From: Mycobacterium sp. 852002-51961_SCH5331710
GTDB lineage: Bacteria > Actinomycetota > Actinomycetes > Mycobacteriales > Mycobacteriaceae
NCBI RefSeq assembly: GCF_001665535.1
Contig: NZ_LZSQ01000084.1
Location: 1 to 64,000 of the forward strand
DNA: 64,000 nucleotides
Direction of reading: 5' to 3'
Shown piece after piece: positions 1 through 9,156 of the stretch (the stretch's first letter is position 1; every line of letters starts with the position of its first letter). The notes beneath the pieces are model-generated. The model saw only the letters and a program-made list of their open reading frames with translations. It had not been told where the DNA came from and searched no databases. The position numbers and the translations under genes were made by a program.

Positions 1-860
1 TGCAGCAGCATGACGAACCTCGTCGTGCGTTCCACAAGAGTGCCGATCGCCGAGCCCGACGCCGTGCTGCCCAGGATGAGGTCGCCCTCCCAATGCCCGG
101 GCACGGCGCGGTCGGCGGCTTCAGGCGGTCGCTGGCTGATGTTGACCATGTCGCGCAGCCGCCCACGGCGTTCCTCGGGGCGGCGCCGCGGCTTACGCAG
201 CGCCCGCCCAGTACGCAGGCAGGTATGCAACTCGCGACGCAGATTGCCTTTGCCCTGAACATAAATCGCTTGGTAGATCATCTCGTGGGACACCCGCATC
301 TCGGCATCATCGGCAAAGTCCAGCCGCAACCGACGTGAGATCTGGGCGGGACTGTGCTGCTCATCCAACCGAGCCTGCACCTCATCATGCAACCGCGTGT
401 TGGTGGCCAACTTGCCCGGCGCCGAGCGGCGTGCCCGGTCGTGGGCTCGTACATGGGCGGTATGGGCCCGATATCGCGGCACGCACTCCCAACCACCACG
501 CCACGGCGCCCCGAACCGATGCCGCGCCCGATACCGACCACCACCGACACTGGCATTGCGCTCAATCTCACGCATCACCGTGCTGGGATGGCGGCCCAGC
601 CGACGTGCGATGAAACGAATCGACTCCTGACGAGCCACCCCGTCTTGAATCTCCTCACGCTCTTCAAGCGTCAAACGGGGTCGCGCTCGGCTAGCGGACA
701 CATCACTGAATCGTGGCTTCACACCACCAGCGTCAGCAAACCACCCCCACGCAGTGTGCTTCGACACGCCCACCGCTTCCCCGGCGGCAAAAGGCGAAAC
801 CCCTTCGGCGATCAACGCCCAGAACCGACGACCCACAAACGGATACCGCGGAACTCTCAT
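1..860 (-). CDS. IS30-family transposase, C-terminus beyond the window edge
   Basis: The minus-strand frame is open from an ATG at 860 to the left edge, giving 286 residues without a stop. It starts MRVPRYPFVGRRFWALIAEG, followed by a helix-turn-helix-like N-terminus (ISKHTAWGWF-type, here VSKHTAWGW), then a second DNA-binding segment (RRLGRHPSTVMREIERN) typical of IS30 transposases. The catalytic domain begins at HWEGDLILG, whose Asp is the first acidic residue of the DDE triad; the remaining catalytic residues lie outside the window. The element probably inserted beside the formate dehydrogenase operon. Family assignment is by motif reading only; whether the copy is intact cannot be judged here. 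Confidence 0.85.
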   Translation of the reverse strand, partial: MRVPRYPFVGRRFWALIAEGVSPFAAGEAVGVSKHTAWGWFADAGGVKPRFSDVSASRARPRLTLEEREEIQDGVARQESIRFIARRLGRHPSTVMREIERNASVGGGRYRARHRFGAPWRGGWECVPRYRAHTAHVRAHDRARRSAPGKLATNTRLHDEVQARLDEQHSPAQISRRLRLDFADDAEMRVSHEMIYQAIYVQGKGNLRRELHTCLRTGRALRKPRRRPEERRGRLRDMVNISQRPPEAADRAVPGHWEGDLILGSTASGSAIGTLVERTTRFVMLL

Positions 861-894
861 ACAACCCCTCAACTAGAGGCTGTTGCATCAAGCA
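1..894 (-). mobile_element. IS30-family insertion sequence, right end
   Basis: The element comprises the partial transposase plus its short upstream end. Positions 876-894 read GGCTGTTGCATCAAGCA; a TGTTGCA core near the terminus is common in IS30-type ends. The tetranucleotide CTAG occurs at 872-875 and again at 895-898, exactly at the nrfD stop codon, so the outer boundary is probably at about 894. The other end and the target duplication lie outside the window, so the exact boundary is inferred. Confidence 0.6.
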
Positions 895-1884
895 CTAGAA
901 ATCGCCCGCGTTTTCGGGCAGGTTTGCGTCTGCTCGCGGGGAAGAGTCTCGCCGGGAAGAGTTGAGGCGCTCGCGTTGCGGGACCACGACGTACTTCGGG
1001 TCCTGCGTCGACGCGACGCCGGCCTCGAACACCCCGAACCGCTGCAGTGCGCTGCCGACGAGCAGGGCCGCCCCGGACGCGACCATCGTCGTGCGGTTGC
1101 GCCCGAGCGCCGCGCCGACGGCCCCGCCGACGGTCAGCACCTCCGACAGTTGGCGCAAACGGTGTGGCCGTCCGGTCGTGTACGCCTCGCCCTCGACGCC
1201 CAGCCGCCGCTCCATCGTCCGCGACGCCGCGACCTCCATCCCCGCGCCCAGGACAGCCATTCGTCGGGCTGGACCGCTCTCGCCGTAGGGCGCCAACATC
1301 ATCCCCAAGCCCGCCCCGCTGGCCGCTGCCGAACCCGTGAACACGAACGGCAGATACGGGTGCGCCTCTCGCCAGGCCGGAACCGCCGTCTGCGACAACA
1401 GAACTGCCGTATACGACGCCACCCCCGGCGCCGTCCCCGCCGCCCAGAGCCCGGCGGGTCGCGCCACCCAGTCGACCAGCCGGCCCAGCACCGTGCGGCG
1501 CAGCCGCCGCGGCATCAGCTCCGCCACCGCGATCACGCCCGAGCCCGGGCCGTACGCGGAGAGGATCCAGGTGCCCATGCTCATCGGCGAGCTCGGCTTG
1601 GCCACCCGCAGCATGTGGTGGAACCGCTCCGGCCGGCCGAGGTCGGCGATCAGGAAGTACAGGCTCGCCAAAATGCTGACCAGCGAACCGATTCGGGTCA
1701 CTTTGCGCAGCTGCGTGCGTCCCGTCAGGTCGGCGCCGGCCGCCAGCATCGCCGACCCCGCGGAGAGCCCGCCGCAGAACAGATACGCCGCGATCATCCA
1801 GTTCCACACCGGACTCTTGAGAATCTGCTTGCCGTAGTACGACCAGAACTCGGCCTTCGGCACGTTGAGTTGCTCGCGGGGCAT
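895..1884 (-). CDS. nrfD: NrfD-type membrane subunit of formate dehydrogenase
   Basis: This 329-residue protein starts at an ATG overlapping the fdhB stop by one base (TGATG). It has several hydrophobic segments, for example VWNWMIAAYLFCGGLSAG near residue 25 and LVSILASLYFLIADLG near residue 62, typical of NrfD/PsrC quinone-reducing anchors. By family analogy it passes electrons from the FdhB iron-sulfur chain to the quinone pool. The last ~20 residues (after VVPQRERL) are polar, and the TAG stop lies at the junction with the IS30 element, so the native C-terminus may have been trimmed or replaced. Family confident; effect of the insertion uncertain. Confidence 0.85.
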   Translation of the reverse strand: MPREQLNVPKAEFWSYYGKQILKSPVWNWMIAAYLFCGGLSAGSAMLAAGADLTGRTQLRKVTRIGSLVSILASLYFLIADLGRPERFHHMLRVAKPSSPMSMGTWILSAYGPGSGVIAVAELMPRRLRRTVLGRLVDWVARPAGLWAAGTAPGVASYTAVLLSQTAVPAWREAHPYLPFVFTGSAAASGAGLGMMLAPYGESGPARRMAVLGAGMEVAASRTMERRLGVEGEAYTTGRPHRLRQLSEVLTVGGAVGAALGRNRTTMVASGAALLVGSALQRFGVFEAGVASTQDPKYVVVPQRERLNSSRRDSSPRADANLPENAGDF

Positions 1885-2786
1885 CAGCGCCGCCTGCCCA
1901 GGAACGACGACATCGCGATGCCGATCATCGCCGAGGCGGCCATACCCGCATAGCGCCACATCGCCCCGGCATCGCGGGTCGGCACCACCGGATCGGGCGG
2001 CAACCCGTACACCTCCGGCTCGTCGAGCAGCAGGAAGAACGCACCGTCGCCGCCGACACCGTCGTTCGGGTCTTCGCCGTACAGCCGCGCCTCGGTGATA
2101 CCGCGTTCGTGTAACTCGTTGACGCGCAACGCGGCTCGCTCGCGCAGCTCGTCGAGGACGCCGAACTGTATGGAGTCCGTCGGGCACGCCTTCGCGCAAG
2201 CCGGTTCGAGCCCGTCGCGCAAGCGGTCGTAGCACAGCGTGCACTTCCACGCCCGACCGTCACCCTCACGCCGCTCGATCACTCCGTACGGGCATCCCGA
2301 CACGCAGTAGCCGCAGCCGTTGCAGATGTCCTGCTGCACAACGACGGTCCCGAACTCGGTGCGAAACAGCGCGCCTGTCGGGCACACGTCCAGGCAGCCG
2401 GCGTGGGTGCAGTGCTTGCAGACGTCGCTGCTCATCAACCAGCGGAAGTCCTGACGGGTCTCGGCGCCCATCGTGTCGCCCGGCCGCTCGAAGCCCGGCA
2501 TGCCGAGGTCGACGCGTTCCCGAGACGGCTGCTCGATGAACGCCACATGGCGCCACGAATTCGCGCCCAGTTCGCCAGTGTTGTCGAACGACATGCCCAG
2601 CAGGTTGAACCCGTCCCCGTCCCCAGAAATGGGAACCTCGTTCCACTCTTTGCACGCGACCTCACATGCCTTGCAGCCGATGCACACCGACGTGTCGGTG
2701 AAAAAGCCCATCCGCGGCGGGTGTTCGCCGTATCCCGCGTCGGCGGCCACATCGTCGAGCGGACCGTAGAAACTGTTGTTGCTCAT
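1884..2786 (-). CDS. fdhB: formate dehydrogenase iron-sulfur subunit (FdhB/HybA-type ferredoxin)
   Basis: The 300-residue protein begins MSNNSFYGPLDD at an ATG overlapping the fdhA stop by four bases (ATGA), so translation is probably coupled. Four cysteine clusters for [4Fe-4S] centres are visible: CIGCKACEVAC, CKHCTHAGCLDVCP, CNGCGYCVSGCP and CTLCYDR...CAKACP. A single hydrophobic segment near the C-terminus (about residues 277-296, ending LGRRR) resembles the membrane anchor of FdnH-like subunits. It should carry electrons from the molybdenum/tungsten site of FdhA to NrfD. Order and overlap with fdhA and nrfD support a three-gene operon. Confidence 0.9.
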   Translation of the reverse strand: MSNNSFYGPLDDVAADAGYGEHPPRMGFFTDTSVCIGCKACEVACKEWNEVPISGDGDGFNLLGMSFDNTGELGANSWRHVAFIEQPSRERVDLGMPGFERPGDTMGAETRQDFRWLMSSDVCKHCTHAGCLDVCPTGALFRTEFGTVVVQQDICNGCGYCVSGCPYGVIERREGDGRAWKCTLCYDRLRDGLEPACAKACPTDSIQFGVLDELRERAALRVNELHERGITEARLYGEDPNDGVGGDGAFFLLLDEPEVYGLPPDPVVPTRDAGAMWRYAGMAASAMIGIAMSSFLGRRR

Positions 2787-5700
2787 GGCGTCTCCTCGGT
2801 GTGATCGGCCGACGCCCCGGTCGTTTCCAGGTTGGTGCCCGTCTCGGGGGTGATGCGCGCCCGCTCGCGGTACATCGCGATGTACTGCAACAGCGCCGCA
2901 CCCCTGGGCCGGCGTCCCGGCTGGATGTCGCACGTCGCGACCTTGCTCTCCTGGATGAACACGTTCGGATCTGCCACCACGCCGAGCAGGTCGTTGACGA
3001 CGTCACCGTCGATCAACCCGACGTTGCCCCAGTGGTACGGCATCCACACCTGGTGCACCACCCGGTCCTCGACGCGCAGCGGCCGCATCCGGTCCGTCAC
3101 GAACACCCGCGCGTCGACAGCCGACCGGCTGGTCACCACGTGCGCCCAATCCATGTGCGTCAGACCGCGTTCGGCGGCCAGCGCCGGCGACACCTCGACG
3201 AACAGCCCCGGTTGCAGCTCGCTGAGGTACGGCAGCTGACGGCTCATGCCGCCGGCGGTGTGGTGTTCGGTCAGCCGGGCCGCGGTGAAGACGAACGGGA
3301 ACACCTCGCCGTGCAACTCGGGCGGCGATGGGTTCGACGGGTTGTCCGCACGCCCGTACACCTTGCGCGCCGGATTGCCCTGCTGTTTGTACAACGCGTT
3401 GGCCATCGGCGACTCGTGCGGTTCGTAATGCGTCGGCAGCGGCCCGTCGCGCACACCGTTGGGCGCGAACAGCCACGCCTTGCCGTCGGCCTGCATGACG
3501 AACGCGTCGTCGCCGCGCAGCGCCTCGACACCGACTGCGTCCGAGGGTGGTTCGTAGTCCGGCGGTTTGGTCTTCTCGAAGTCGGGGACGTCATAACCCG
3601 TCCACTCCCCCTTCTCGGCGTCCCACCAGATGAGCTTCTTGCGCTCGCTCCACGGCCTGCCCTGCGGGTCGGCCGAGGCGCGGTTGTAGAGCACGCGCCG
3701 GTTCATCGGCCACACCCAGCCCCACTGGGCGTCGTCGTGCGGTTCACGCCGCGCGGCCTGGTTGACCTCGTCGGCGTATACGCCGCTGTAGATCCAACAG
3801 CCGCACATCGTGGAGCCGTCGGCCTTCAGCGACAGGTAGTTGTCGACGGCGCGGCCCGTGGTCAGGTCCACGCCGCTGATGCGTCGCAGCACGTCGTCGG
3901 CCAACGGCTCGTCACCGTCCATCCGGTAGTCCCACGACAGGTCCAGCAGCGGACGGTCGCGTTCGTCCGTTGAGCCGGAGAGCTTTTCGCGCAGGATGCG
4001 GCCGAGGTGGTAGAAGAACCACAGCTCGGAGCGGGCGTCGCCGGGCGGCTCGACCGCTTGTTCGCGCCACTGCAGCTTGCGCTGGGTCTGGGTGAACGTG
4101 CCGGACTTCTCGACGTGTGAGGCGGCCGGAAACAGGAACACCTCGGTGCGACACGTCTCTGGGCTGATCTCCCCGGTTTCGATCTCCGGGGCCGACTTCC
4201 AGAACGTCGCGCTCTCTATTTCGACGAGGTCGCGCACCACCAGCCAGTCGAGGTTGGCCATGCCGAGGCGTTGCAGGCGACCGTGTGCCGATCCGACGGC
4301 GGGATTCTGGCCGAGCAGGAAGTAGCCGAACACCTTGCCGTCGACCATGTCCATCACCGTGCGGTAGGTGCCGTGGTCGCCGTTGATGCGGGGCATGTAG
4401 TCGAAGCAGAAGTCGTTGTCGGCGGTAGCGTGTTCGCCCCAGTACTCCTTGAGCAGCGACACCATGTAGGCATCGGCGTTGCGCCAGAAGCCTTTCTGGT
4501 TTTGGCTCTTGATGTCGTCGAGGTAGTCGGCCAGCGTCTCCTGACCGGCGTGCGGCATGGCGAGGTAACCGGGCAGCAGGTTGAACAGCGTCGGCACGTC
4601 GGTCGAACCCTGGATACTGGCGTGCCCGCGCAGGGCGAACACGCCTCCCCCGGGGCGGCCGATGTTGCCGAGCAACAGTTGGATGATCGCGCCGGCGCGG
4701 ATGAACTGCGCGCCCATCGTGTGCTGGGTCCACCCGACGCTGTAGACCAGGGCGGCGGTGCGTTCGCGCCCGGAGTTCTCGGTCCACGCCCGGGCGATGT
4801 CGAGGAAGTCGTCGCGGGCAACACCGCATACCCGTTCCACCATCTCCGGCGTGTAGCGGGCGTAATGCCGTTTGAGGATCTGGTAGACGCAGCGCGGATG
4901 CTGCAGTGTCGGGTCGCTCGGGATCTGGCCCGCCCCGCCCTCGACCGGCGGTCCGCCGGAACCACTTTCATCGGCCGACGCGTGCTCTTTGGCCTCGGAG
5001 CCCCCGCTCTCGGGATCGGTGCTTTCGTACTGCCACGTCGACGGGTCGTAGGAGGCGGATTCGTCGTCGTAGCCGGAGAACAGGCCGTCGAGGTCCTCGG
5101 CGTCCTGGAATCTCTCGTCGACGATGAACGCGGCGTTGGTGTAGGCGGTGACGTACTCGCGGAAGTCGAGGTCGTTGCTCAGGATGTAGTTGATGACGCC
5201 GCCGAGGAACGCGATGTCACTGCCGGCCCGCAGCGTGAGATGCCGATCGGCCAGCGCACTGGTGCGGGTGAACCGCGGGTCGATGTGGACGACCTTGGCT
5301 CCGCGCGCCTTGGCCTCGACCACCCACTGGAAGCCGACCGGATGGGCTTCGGCCATGTTCGAACCCATGATCACGATGAAGTCCGCGTTGGCGAGGTCTT
5401 GCTGATAGTCCGTCGCCCCGCCGCGACCGAAGGAGGCTCCCAGACCGGGAACCGTGGCGCTGTGTCAAATACGCGCCTGGTTCTCGATCTGTAGGGCGCC
5501 CAAGGCGGTGAAAAGCTTTTTGATCAGGTAGTTCTCTTCATTGTCCAGCGTCGCGCCGCCCAGGCTCGCGATGGCCATGGTGCGGCGCAGCGTGTTGCGG
5601 TCCGCGTCGAACTGCTGCCAGCCCTTCTCCCGCGCGTCGAGGACTCGGTCGGCGACCATGTCCATCGCGGTGTCGAGATCGATCTCCTGCCAGTCGGTGG

Positions 5701-6034
5701 CGTACGGCGGGCGGTAGCGCACCTTGGTCAACCGCTGCGGGCCGGTGACGAGCTGCTTGCTCGCAGACCCCTTGGGACACAGGCGGCCTCGCGAGATCGG
5801 GCTGTCGGGGTTGCCCTCGATCTGGATGACCTTCTCGTCTTTGACGTACACCTTCTGCGCACAGCCGACCGCGCAGTACGGGCACACGGAGTGCGCGACC
5901 CGGTCGGCTTCGGTGGTGCGCGGCGTCAGCGTCGATGAGCGCTTGGACTGGGCGGCCTGGCCGCGTCCCAGCCGGTCCTCGCCCGTGAGCTGCCGGTACA
6001 CCGGCCACGACTGGAACAACCCCTTGAGGTCCAC
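2783..6034 (-). CDS. fdhA: selenocysteine-containing formate dehydrogenase catalytic subunit
   Basis: Read through a single in-frame TGA (5467-5465, codon 190), this is a 1,083-residue molybdopterin oxidoreductase. The N-terminal [4Fe-4S] motif is CPYCAVGC with a fourth Cys in GRLCPKG (residues 51, 54, 58, 86). The UGA lies in NQARI-U-HSATVPGLG, where formate dehydrogenases place the Sec ligand of the metal, followed by the invariant His. The GTG start is chosen for its AAGGAGG four bases upstream. No twin-arginine signal precedes the Fe-S motif, unlike E. coli FdnG, so the subunit may face the cytoplasm. The C-terminal molydopterin-binding domain ends near GRRPRGAALLQY plus a tail. It oxidises formate to CO2; selA, selB, selC and selD are within 9 kb. 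Confidence 0.93.
5435..5467 (-). promoter_or_regulatory. bacterial SECIS element following the fdhA UGA codon
   Basis: Directly after the UGA (5467-5465), 11 nt lead to a perfect 7-bp stem: GGTTCCC (5453-5447) pairs with GGGAGCC (5441-5435), with one G-U pair, around the 5-nt loop GGTCT. The loop matches the GGUCU apical loop of the E. coli fdhF SECIS, which SelB recognises. This is strong evidence that the TGA is read as selenocysteine. Confidence 0.9.
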
Positions 6035-6043
6035 AGTGCCTCC

Positions 6044-6068
6044 TTACCCGACGTGCCTCCCATCAAAC
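6044..6068 (-). promoter_or_regulatory. SigF-like promoter candidate upstream of fdhA
   Basis: On the minus strand GTTT (6068-6065) and GGGTAA (6049-6044) are separated by exactly 15 bases, matching the mycobacterial SigF pattern GTTT-N15-GGGTAT in all but the last base. The -10-like box ends 9 bases before the GTG start and overlaps the AAGGAGG, so transcripts from it would be almost leaderless. That close spacing is a reason for caution. Confidence 0.4.
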
Positions 6069-6228
6069 CGTGAACACGGGCCTGTTGCCACGAAGCGGAC
6101 TTATGTCGGCGTTGCGGCTCGTCAGGAGTGGTTTGCTGCAATCGCACGCCGCCACCGGATGACCGCCGTTCGCGCCACGGTGGTCGGAACCCGACGCGAT
6201 CAAGGTGCGCACCCTCTATGGTGCAGCT

Positions 6229-7077
6229 GTGGCCGAAATCGACCGTCGCACCCTGATGATGATGACCGGAGTCGCCGCGCTCGGCGCGGCCCTACCCGCG
6301 CCGCTGGCGAACGCCTCGCCGCAGCAGCCGGCACCGGCGCAGCCGCCGCCCGATGCGGCCTCCGGCGGCTACCTCTTCCAGGACGAATTCGATGGTCCGG
6401 CCGGTTCGGCGCCCGACCCGTCGAAGTGGCTCGTTCAGAACTGGCAGGACGACGTTTGGCCCCCGGTAGTGGGGATTTACCGCGACGACCGCCGCAATGT
6501 GTTCGTCGACGGCAACTCCAACCTCGTGCTGTGCGCCACCCATGAAGGCGACCAGTACTTCAGCGGCAAGGTGCTCAGCCACTTCCGCGGCCAGATCGGC
6601 ACGACGTGGGAAGCGCGCATCAAGCTCGATTGCATGCACCCCGGTCTCTGGCCGGCGTACTGGCTGCTGAACCAGGATCCGCTACCCGACGGTGAGATCG
6701 ACATCGTCGAGTACTACGGCAACGAGTCGTGGCCGCCCGGAACCACCGTCCACGCCGCCTCGAACGGCAAGACCTGGGAGGGCATGTCGATTCCGCAGTT
6801 GGTGGATCCCGCATGGCACACCTGGCGCACCGAGTGGAGCGAGGACGGGTTCCGCTTCTGGCGCGACTACACCGACGGCGCCAAGCCGTACTTCACCGTT
6901 CCGGCCAAGCCGATTCCGGTTCACGGCCGGCCCGACGACCTGCGATGGCCGTTCGGGATCCCCGGCTACTGGTTGCAGGCGATCTTCAACTTGGCGGTCG
7001 GTGGTTCGGGTGGCGGCGACCCGCGTCGGGCGCCCTATCCGTCGGTCATGCTCGTCGACTGGATCCGCGTCTGGTAG
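6229..7077 (+). CDS. Tat-exported glycoside hydrolase family 16 protein (Rv0315-like)
   Basis: The 282-residue protein starts at GTG 6229 (VAEIDRRTLMMMTG); a GTG at 6205 is an alternative. A twin-arginine signal (RRTLMMM followed by a hydrophobic stretch and ALANAS) indicates export by Tat. The mature domain has the GH16 catalytic motif GEIDIVEYYG near residue 165, with both acidic catalytic positions (E-x-D-x-x-E) intact, and the conserved start LFQDEFDG and end MLVDWIRVW. The sequence strongly resembles my recollection of M. tuberculosis Rv0315, annotated as a beta-1,3-glucanase. Substrate is inferred only from family. It is divergent from fdhA and followed at once by a membrane glycosyltransferase-like gene. 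Confidence 0.88.
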   Translation: MAEIDRRTLMMMTGVAALGAALPAPLANASPQQPAPAQPPPDAASGGYLFQDEFDGPAGSAPDPSKWLVQNWQDDVWPPVVGIYRDDRRNVFVDGNSNLVLCATHEGDQYFSGKVLSHFRGQIGTTWEARIKLDCMHPGLWPAYWLLNQDPLPDGEIDIVEYYGNESWPPGTTVHAASNGKTWEGMSIPQLVDPAWHTWRTEWSEDGFRFWRDYTDGAKPYFTVPAKPIPVHGRPDDLRWPFGIPGYWLQAIFNLAVGGSGGGDPRRAPYPSVMLVDWIRVW

Positions 7078-8579
7078 ACCGCGGGCGGTCCCTGTGGCTC
7101 GGACCGCTGCTCGTCGGCATCCTCGGCGCCGCGGTGAGCCTCACGGGCGCCGGGCGCCCGTCGTTCTGGTACGACGAGGCCGCGACGATCTCGGCGTCTT
7201 ACAGCCGCCCCCTGGTTGCGCTGTGGCAGATGCTCGGCGACGTCGACGCCGTGCACGGCCTGTACTACGTGCTGATGCACGGCTGGTTCACCATCGCGCC
7301 GCCGACGGAGTTCTGGTCGCGGGTGCCCAGCGGTCTGGCCGTCGGCGTGGCCGCGGCGGGTGTCGTGGTGCTGGGGCGGCAGTTGTCGTCGGGCGGGGTC
7401 GGGCTGACGGCCGGCGTCCTGTGCGCGATCCTGCCCCGCGCGACGTGGGCGGGTATCGAGGCACGACCGTACGCGCTGACGATGGTGCTCGCGGTGTGGC
7501 TGACCGTGGTGTTGGTGCGGGCCGCGGGGCGCGAATCACGTTGGGCATGGACGGTATACGGTGCTCTGCTGGCCGTGTCGATTCTGTTCGACGTCTACCT
7601 GACGCTCCTGGTCCCCGCACACGCGGTCTTCGTGCTGGCCTTCCGGCGACGACGCGCGGTGGTGCTGCCGTTTGCGATCGCCGCGGGCGTGGGCGTCGCG
7701 GTGATGGCGCCGTTCGTCAAGGTGGTCGCGGGGCAGGCACAGCAGATCAGCTGGATCACGCCGATCGGCACGCGCACGTTCGAAGACGTTGCCGTCCAAC
7801 AGTATTTCGATCGCAATCCGTACTTCGCGGCGTTGGCGGCGGTGGTGTTGCTGGCGGCCCTCGCGGTGTGGATCTTCGCCAGGCGACCGAGTGTCGGGGA
7901 CCGCGAAGCGGCCGTGCTGGCGGTCGCCTGGCTGGTCATTCCGACGGCGTTGATCGTCGCGTACTCGGCTGTGCGCGAACCGCTCTACACGCCGCGGTAT
8001 CTGTGCTTCACCGCGCCCGCGATGGCGCTGCTGCTGGGCGTCTGCATCATGGTGGTGGCGCGTCGGGCGTGGGTGGCGGCAGTTGTCGTGGCGGTGTTCG
8101 CGCTCGTCGCGGCGCCCACTTTCATTGCGGTGCAACGCGGCCCGTATGCGAAATACGACATGGACTACAGCCAGGTGGCCGACCTGATCAGCGCCAAGGC
8201 CGCTGCGGGTGACTGCCTGTTGGTCAACGACACCGTCACCTTCCACCCGGCCCCGATGCGGCCGCTGATGGCGGCGCGTCCCGACGCCTACCTCGGTCTG
8301 GTCGACGTCAGCCTGTGGCAGCGCGCCGTGGACCGCCGCAACGTGTTCGACACGAACCTGATTCCGGAGGCGTCGGTCGGGCCGCTCGAACACTGCGCCG
8401 TCGTCTGGATCATCACGCAGGCCGATCCGAACGCCCCGGAACACGAAGAGGGCGTGGCGATCCCGCCGGGGCCTTTGTTCGGCGGGACGCGTGCCTTCGG
8501 AGTCAGCCACGACATGGGCTTCCGACTGGTCGAGCGGTGGCAGTTCAGCCTGGCGCAGGTGATCAAATCGGAGCGCTGA
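7071..8579 (+). CDS. polytopic GT-C-type glycosyltransferase-like membrane protein
   Basis: About 500 residues with around ten hydrophobic segments. The first periplasmic loop carries GRPSFWYDEAATISAS, whose DEA acidic motif sits where GT-C (GT39/PMT-like) mannosyltransferases keep their catalytic acid. A soluble C-terminal part follows from about residue 365. The start is unresolved: the first membrane segment (LWLGPLLVGILGAAVS) begins near 7101, but the only ATG/GTG/TTG codons in frame are ATG 6945, deep inside the preceding gene, and GTG 7134, which would delete half of that helix. I give CTG 7071, overlapping the end of the GH16 gene, as a placeholder. Donor and acceptor are unknown. Confidence 0.7.
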   Translation: MVDRGRSLWLGPLLVGILGAAVSLTGAGRPSFWYDEAATISASYSRPLVALWQMLGDVDAVHGLYYVLMHGWFTIAPPTEFWSRVPSGLAVGVAAAGVVVLGRQLSSGGVGLTAGVLCAILPRATWAGIEARPYALTMVLAVWLTVVLVRAAGRESRWAWTVYGALLAVSILFDVYLTLLVPAHAVFVLAFRRRRAVVLPFAIAAGVGVAVMAPFVKVVAGQAQQISWITPIGTRTFEDVAVQQYFDRNPYFAALAAVVLLAALAVWIFARRPSVGDREAAVLAVAWLVIPTALIVAYSAVREPLYTPRYLCFTAPAMALLLGVCIMVVARRAWVAAVVVAVFALVAAPTFIAVQRGPYAKYDMDYSQVADLISAKAAAGDCLLVNDTVTFHPAPMRPLMAARPDAYLGLVDVSLWQRAVDRRNVFDTNLIPEASVGPLEHCAVVWIITQADPNAPEHEEGVAIPPGPLFGGTRAFGVSHDMGFRLVERWQFSLAQVIKSER

Positions 8580-8590
8580 ATAAAAGCGCC

Positions 8591-8646
8591 GAGCGTACGG
8601 TTCTGTACGTAAAGCCCCTGGACGGGGTGGAAGAAACCGTACGCTC
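8591..8646. repeat. 56-nt intergenic hairpin, copy 1
   Basis: Perfect 12-bp arms GAGCGTACGGTT (8591-8602) and AACCGTACGCTC (8635-8646) enclose 32 nt that contain an inner CCCC/GGGG pairing. It fills the gap between the membrane glycosyltransferase and the DUF1348 gene. No T-run follows, so it is not a classic intrinsic terminator. Total length equals that of the hairpins at 9778 and 62741. Confidence 0.75.
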
Positions 8647-8670
8647 GACGGGCTTCGGGAAGGACCTGCA

Positions 8671-9138
8671 ATGAGTTCACCACTGGTGCCGCCGTTCACT
8701 CACGACTCGGCCGTGGCCAAAGTTCGTGCCGCGGAGGACAACTGGAACACGCGCGATCCTGATCGCGTGGCGCTGGGATACACGCCGGACAGTTGGTGGC
8801 GCAACCGGTCGACGTTCATCAAGGGCCGCGAGCAGATCATCGAGTTTCTGACCGGCAAGTGGCACCAGGAGCTCGAGTATCGGCTGATCAAGGAGCTCTG
8901 GGCCTACGGCGACGACCGCATCGCCGTCCGGTTCGCCTACGAGTACCACGATGGCGAGGGGCGATGGTTCCGCGCGTACGGCAACGAGAACTGGGAGTTC
9001 GCCGCCGACGGGCTCATGAAGACGCGTCACGCCAGCATCAACGACGTGCCGATCAGCGAGGAACAGCGGCTGTACCACTGGGACCGGTCCGGCCCGCGAC
9101 CGGCCGACCATCCCGGTCTCAGCGATTTAGGCCTGTGA
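8671..9138 (+). CDS. DUF1348 (NTF2-like fold) protein
   Basis: The 155-residue protein starts at ATG 8671 with GGAAGG ten bases upstream. It contains the family signatures [22 protein letters not shown] and [17 protein letters not shown] with [14 protein letters not shown]1348 proteins adopt an NTF2/SnoaL-like cone fold and have no firmly established reaction. The gene converges with the hemerythrin gene (18-bp gap) and is preceded by the 56-nt hairpin. Function unknown. Confidence 0.9.
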   Translation: MSSPLVPPFTHDSAVAKVRAAEDNWNTRDPDRVALGYTPDSWWRNRSTFIKGREQIIEFLTGKWHQELEYRLIKELWAYGDDRIAVRFAYEYHDGEGRWFRAYGNENWEFAADGLMKTRHASINDVPISEEQRLYHWDRSGPRPADHPGLSDLGL

Positions 9139-9156
9139 GCAGGTGCGGGCCGCCGG

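Noticed and set aside
883..1953. Long plus-strand frames opposite nrfD, selB, the kinase and the NRPS
   Set aside because: They are high-GC antisense shadows, Arg/Pro/Ala-rich without recognisable domains, opposite clearly assigned genes.
895..2250. 451-residue minus-strand frame covering nrfD and part of fdhB
   Set aside because: Its first ~120 residues are an out-of-frame reading of fdhB; the real NrfD starts at 1884.
5465..5467. fdhA broken by a premature stop (pseudogene or two genes)
   Set aside because: The TGA sits at the known Sec position, is followed by a SECIS hairpin, and the frame continues with conserved sequence; the sel genes are present.
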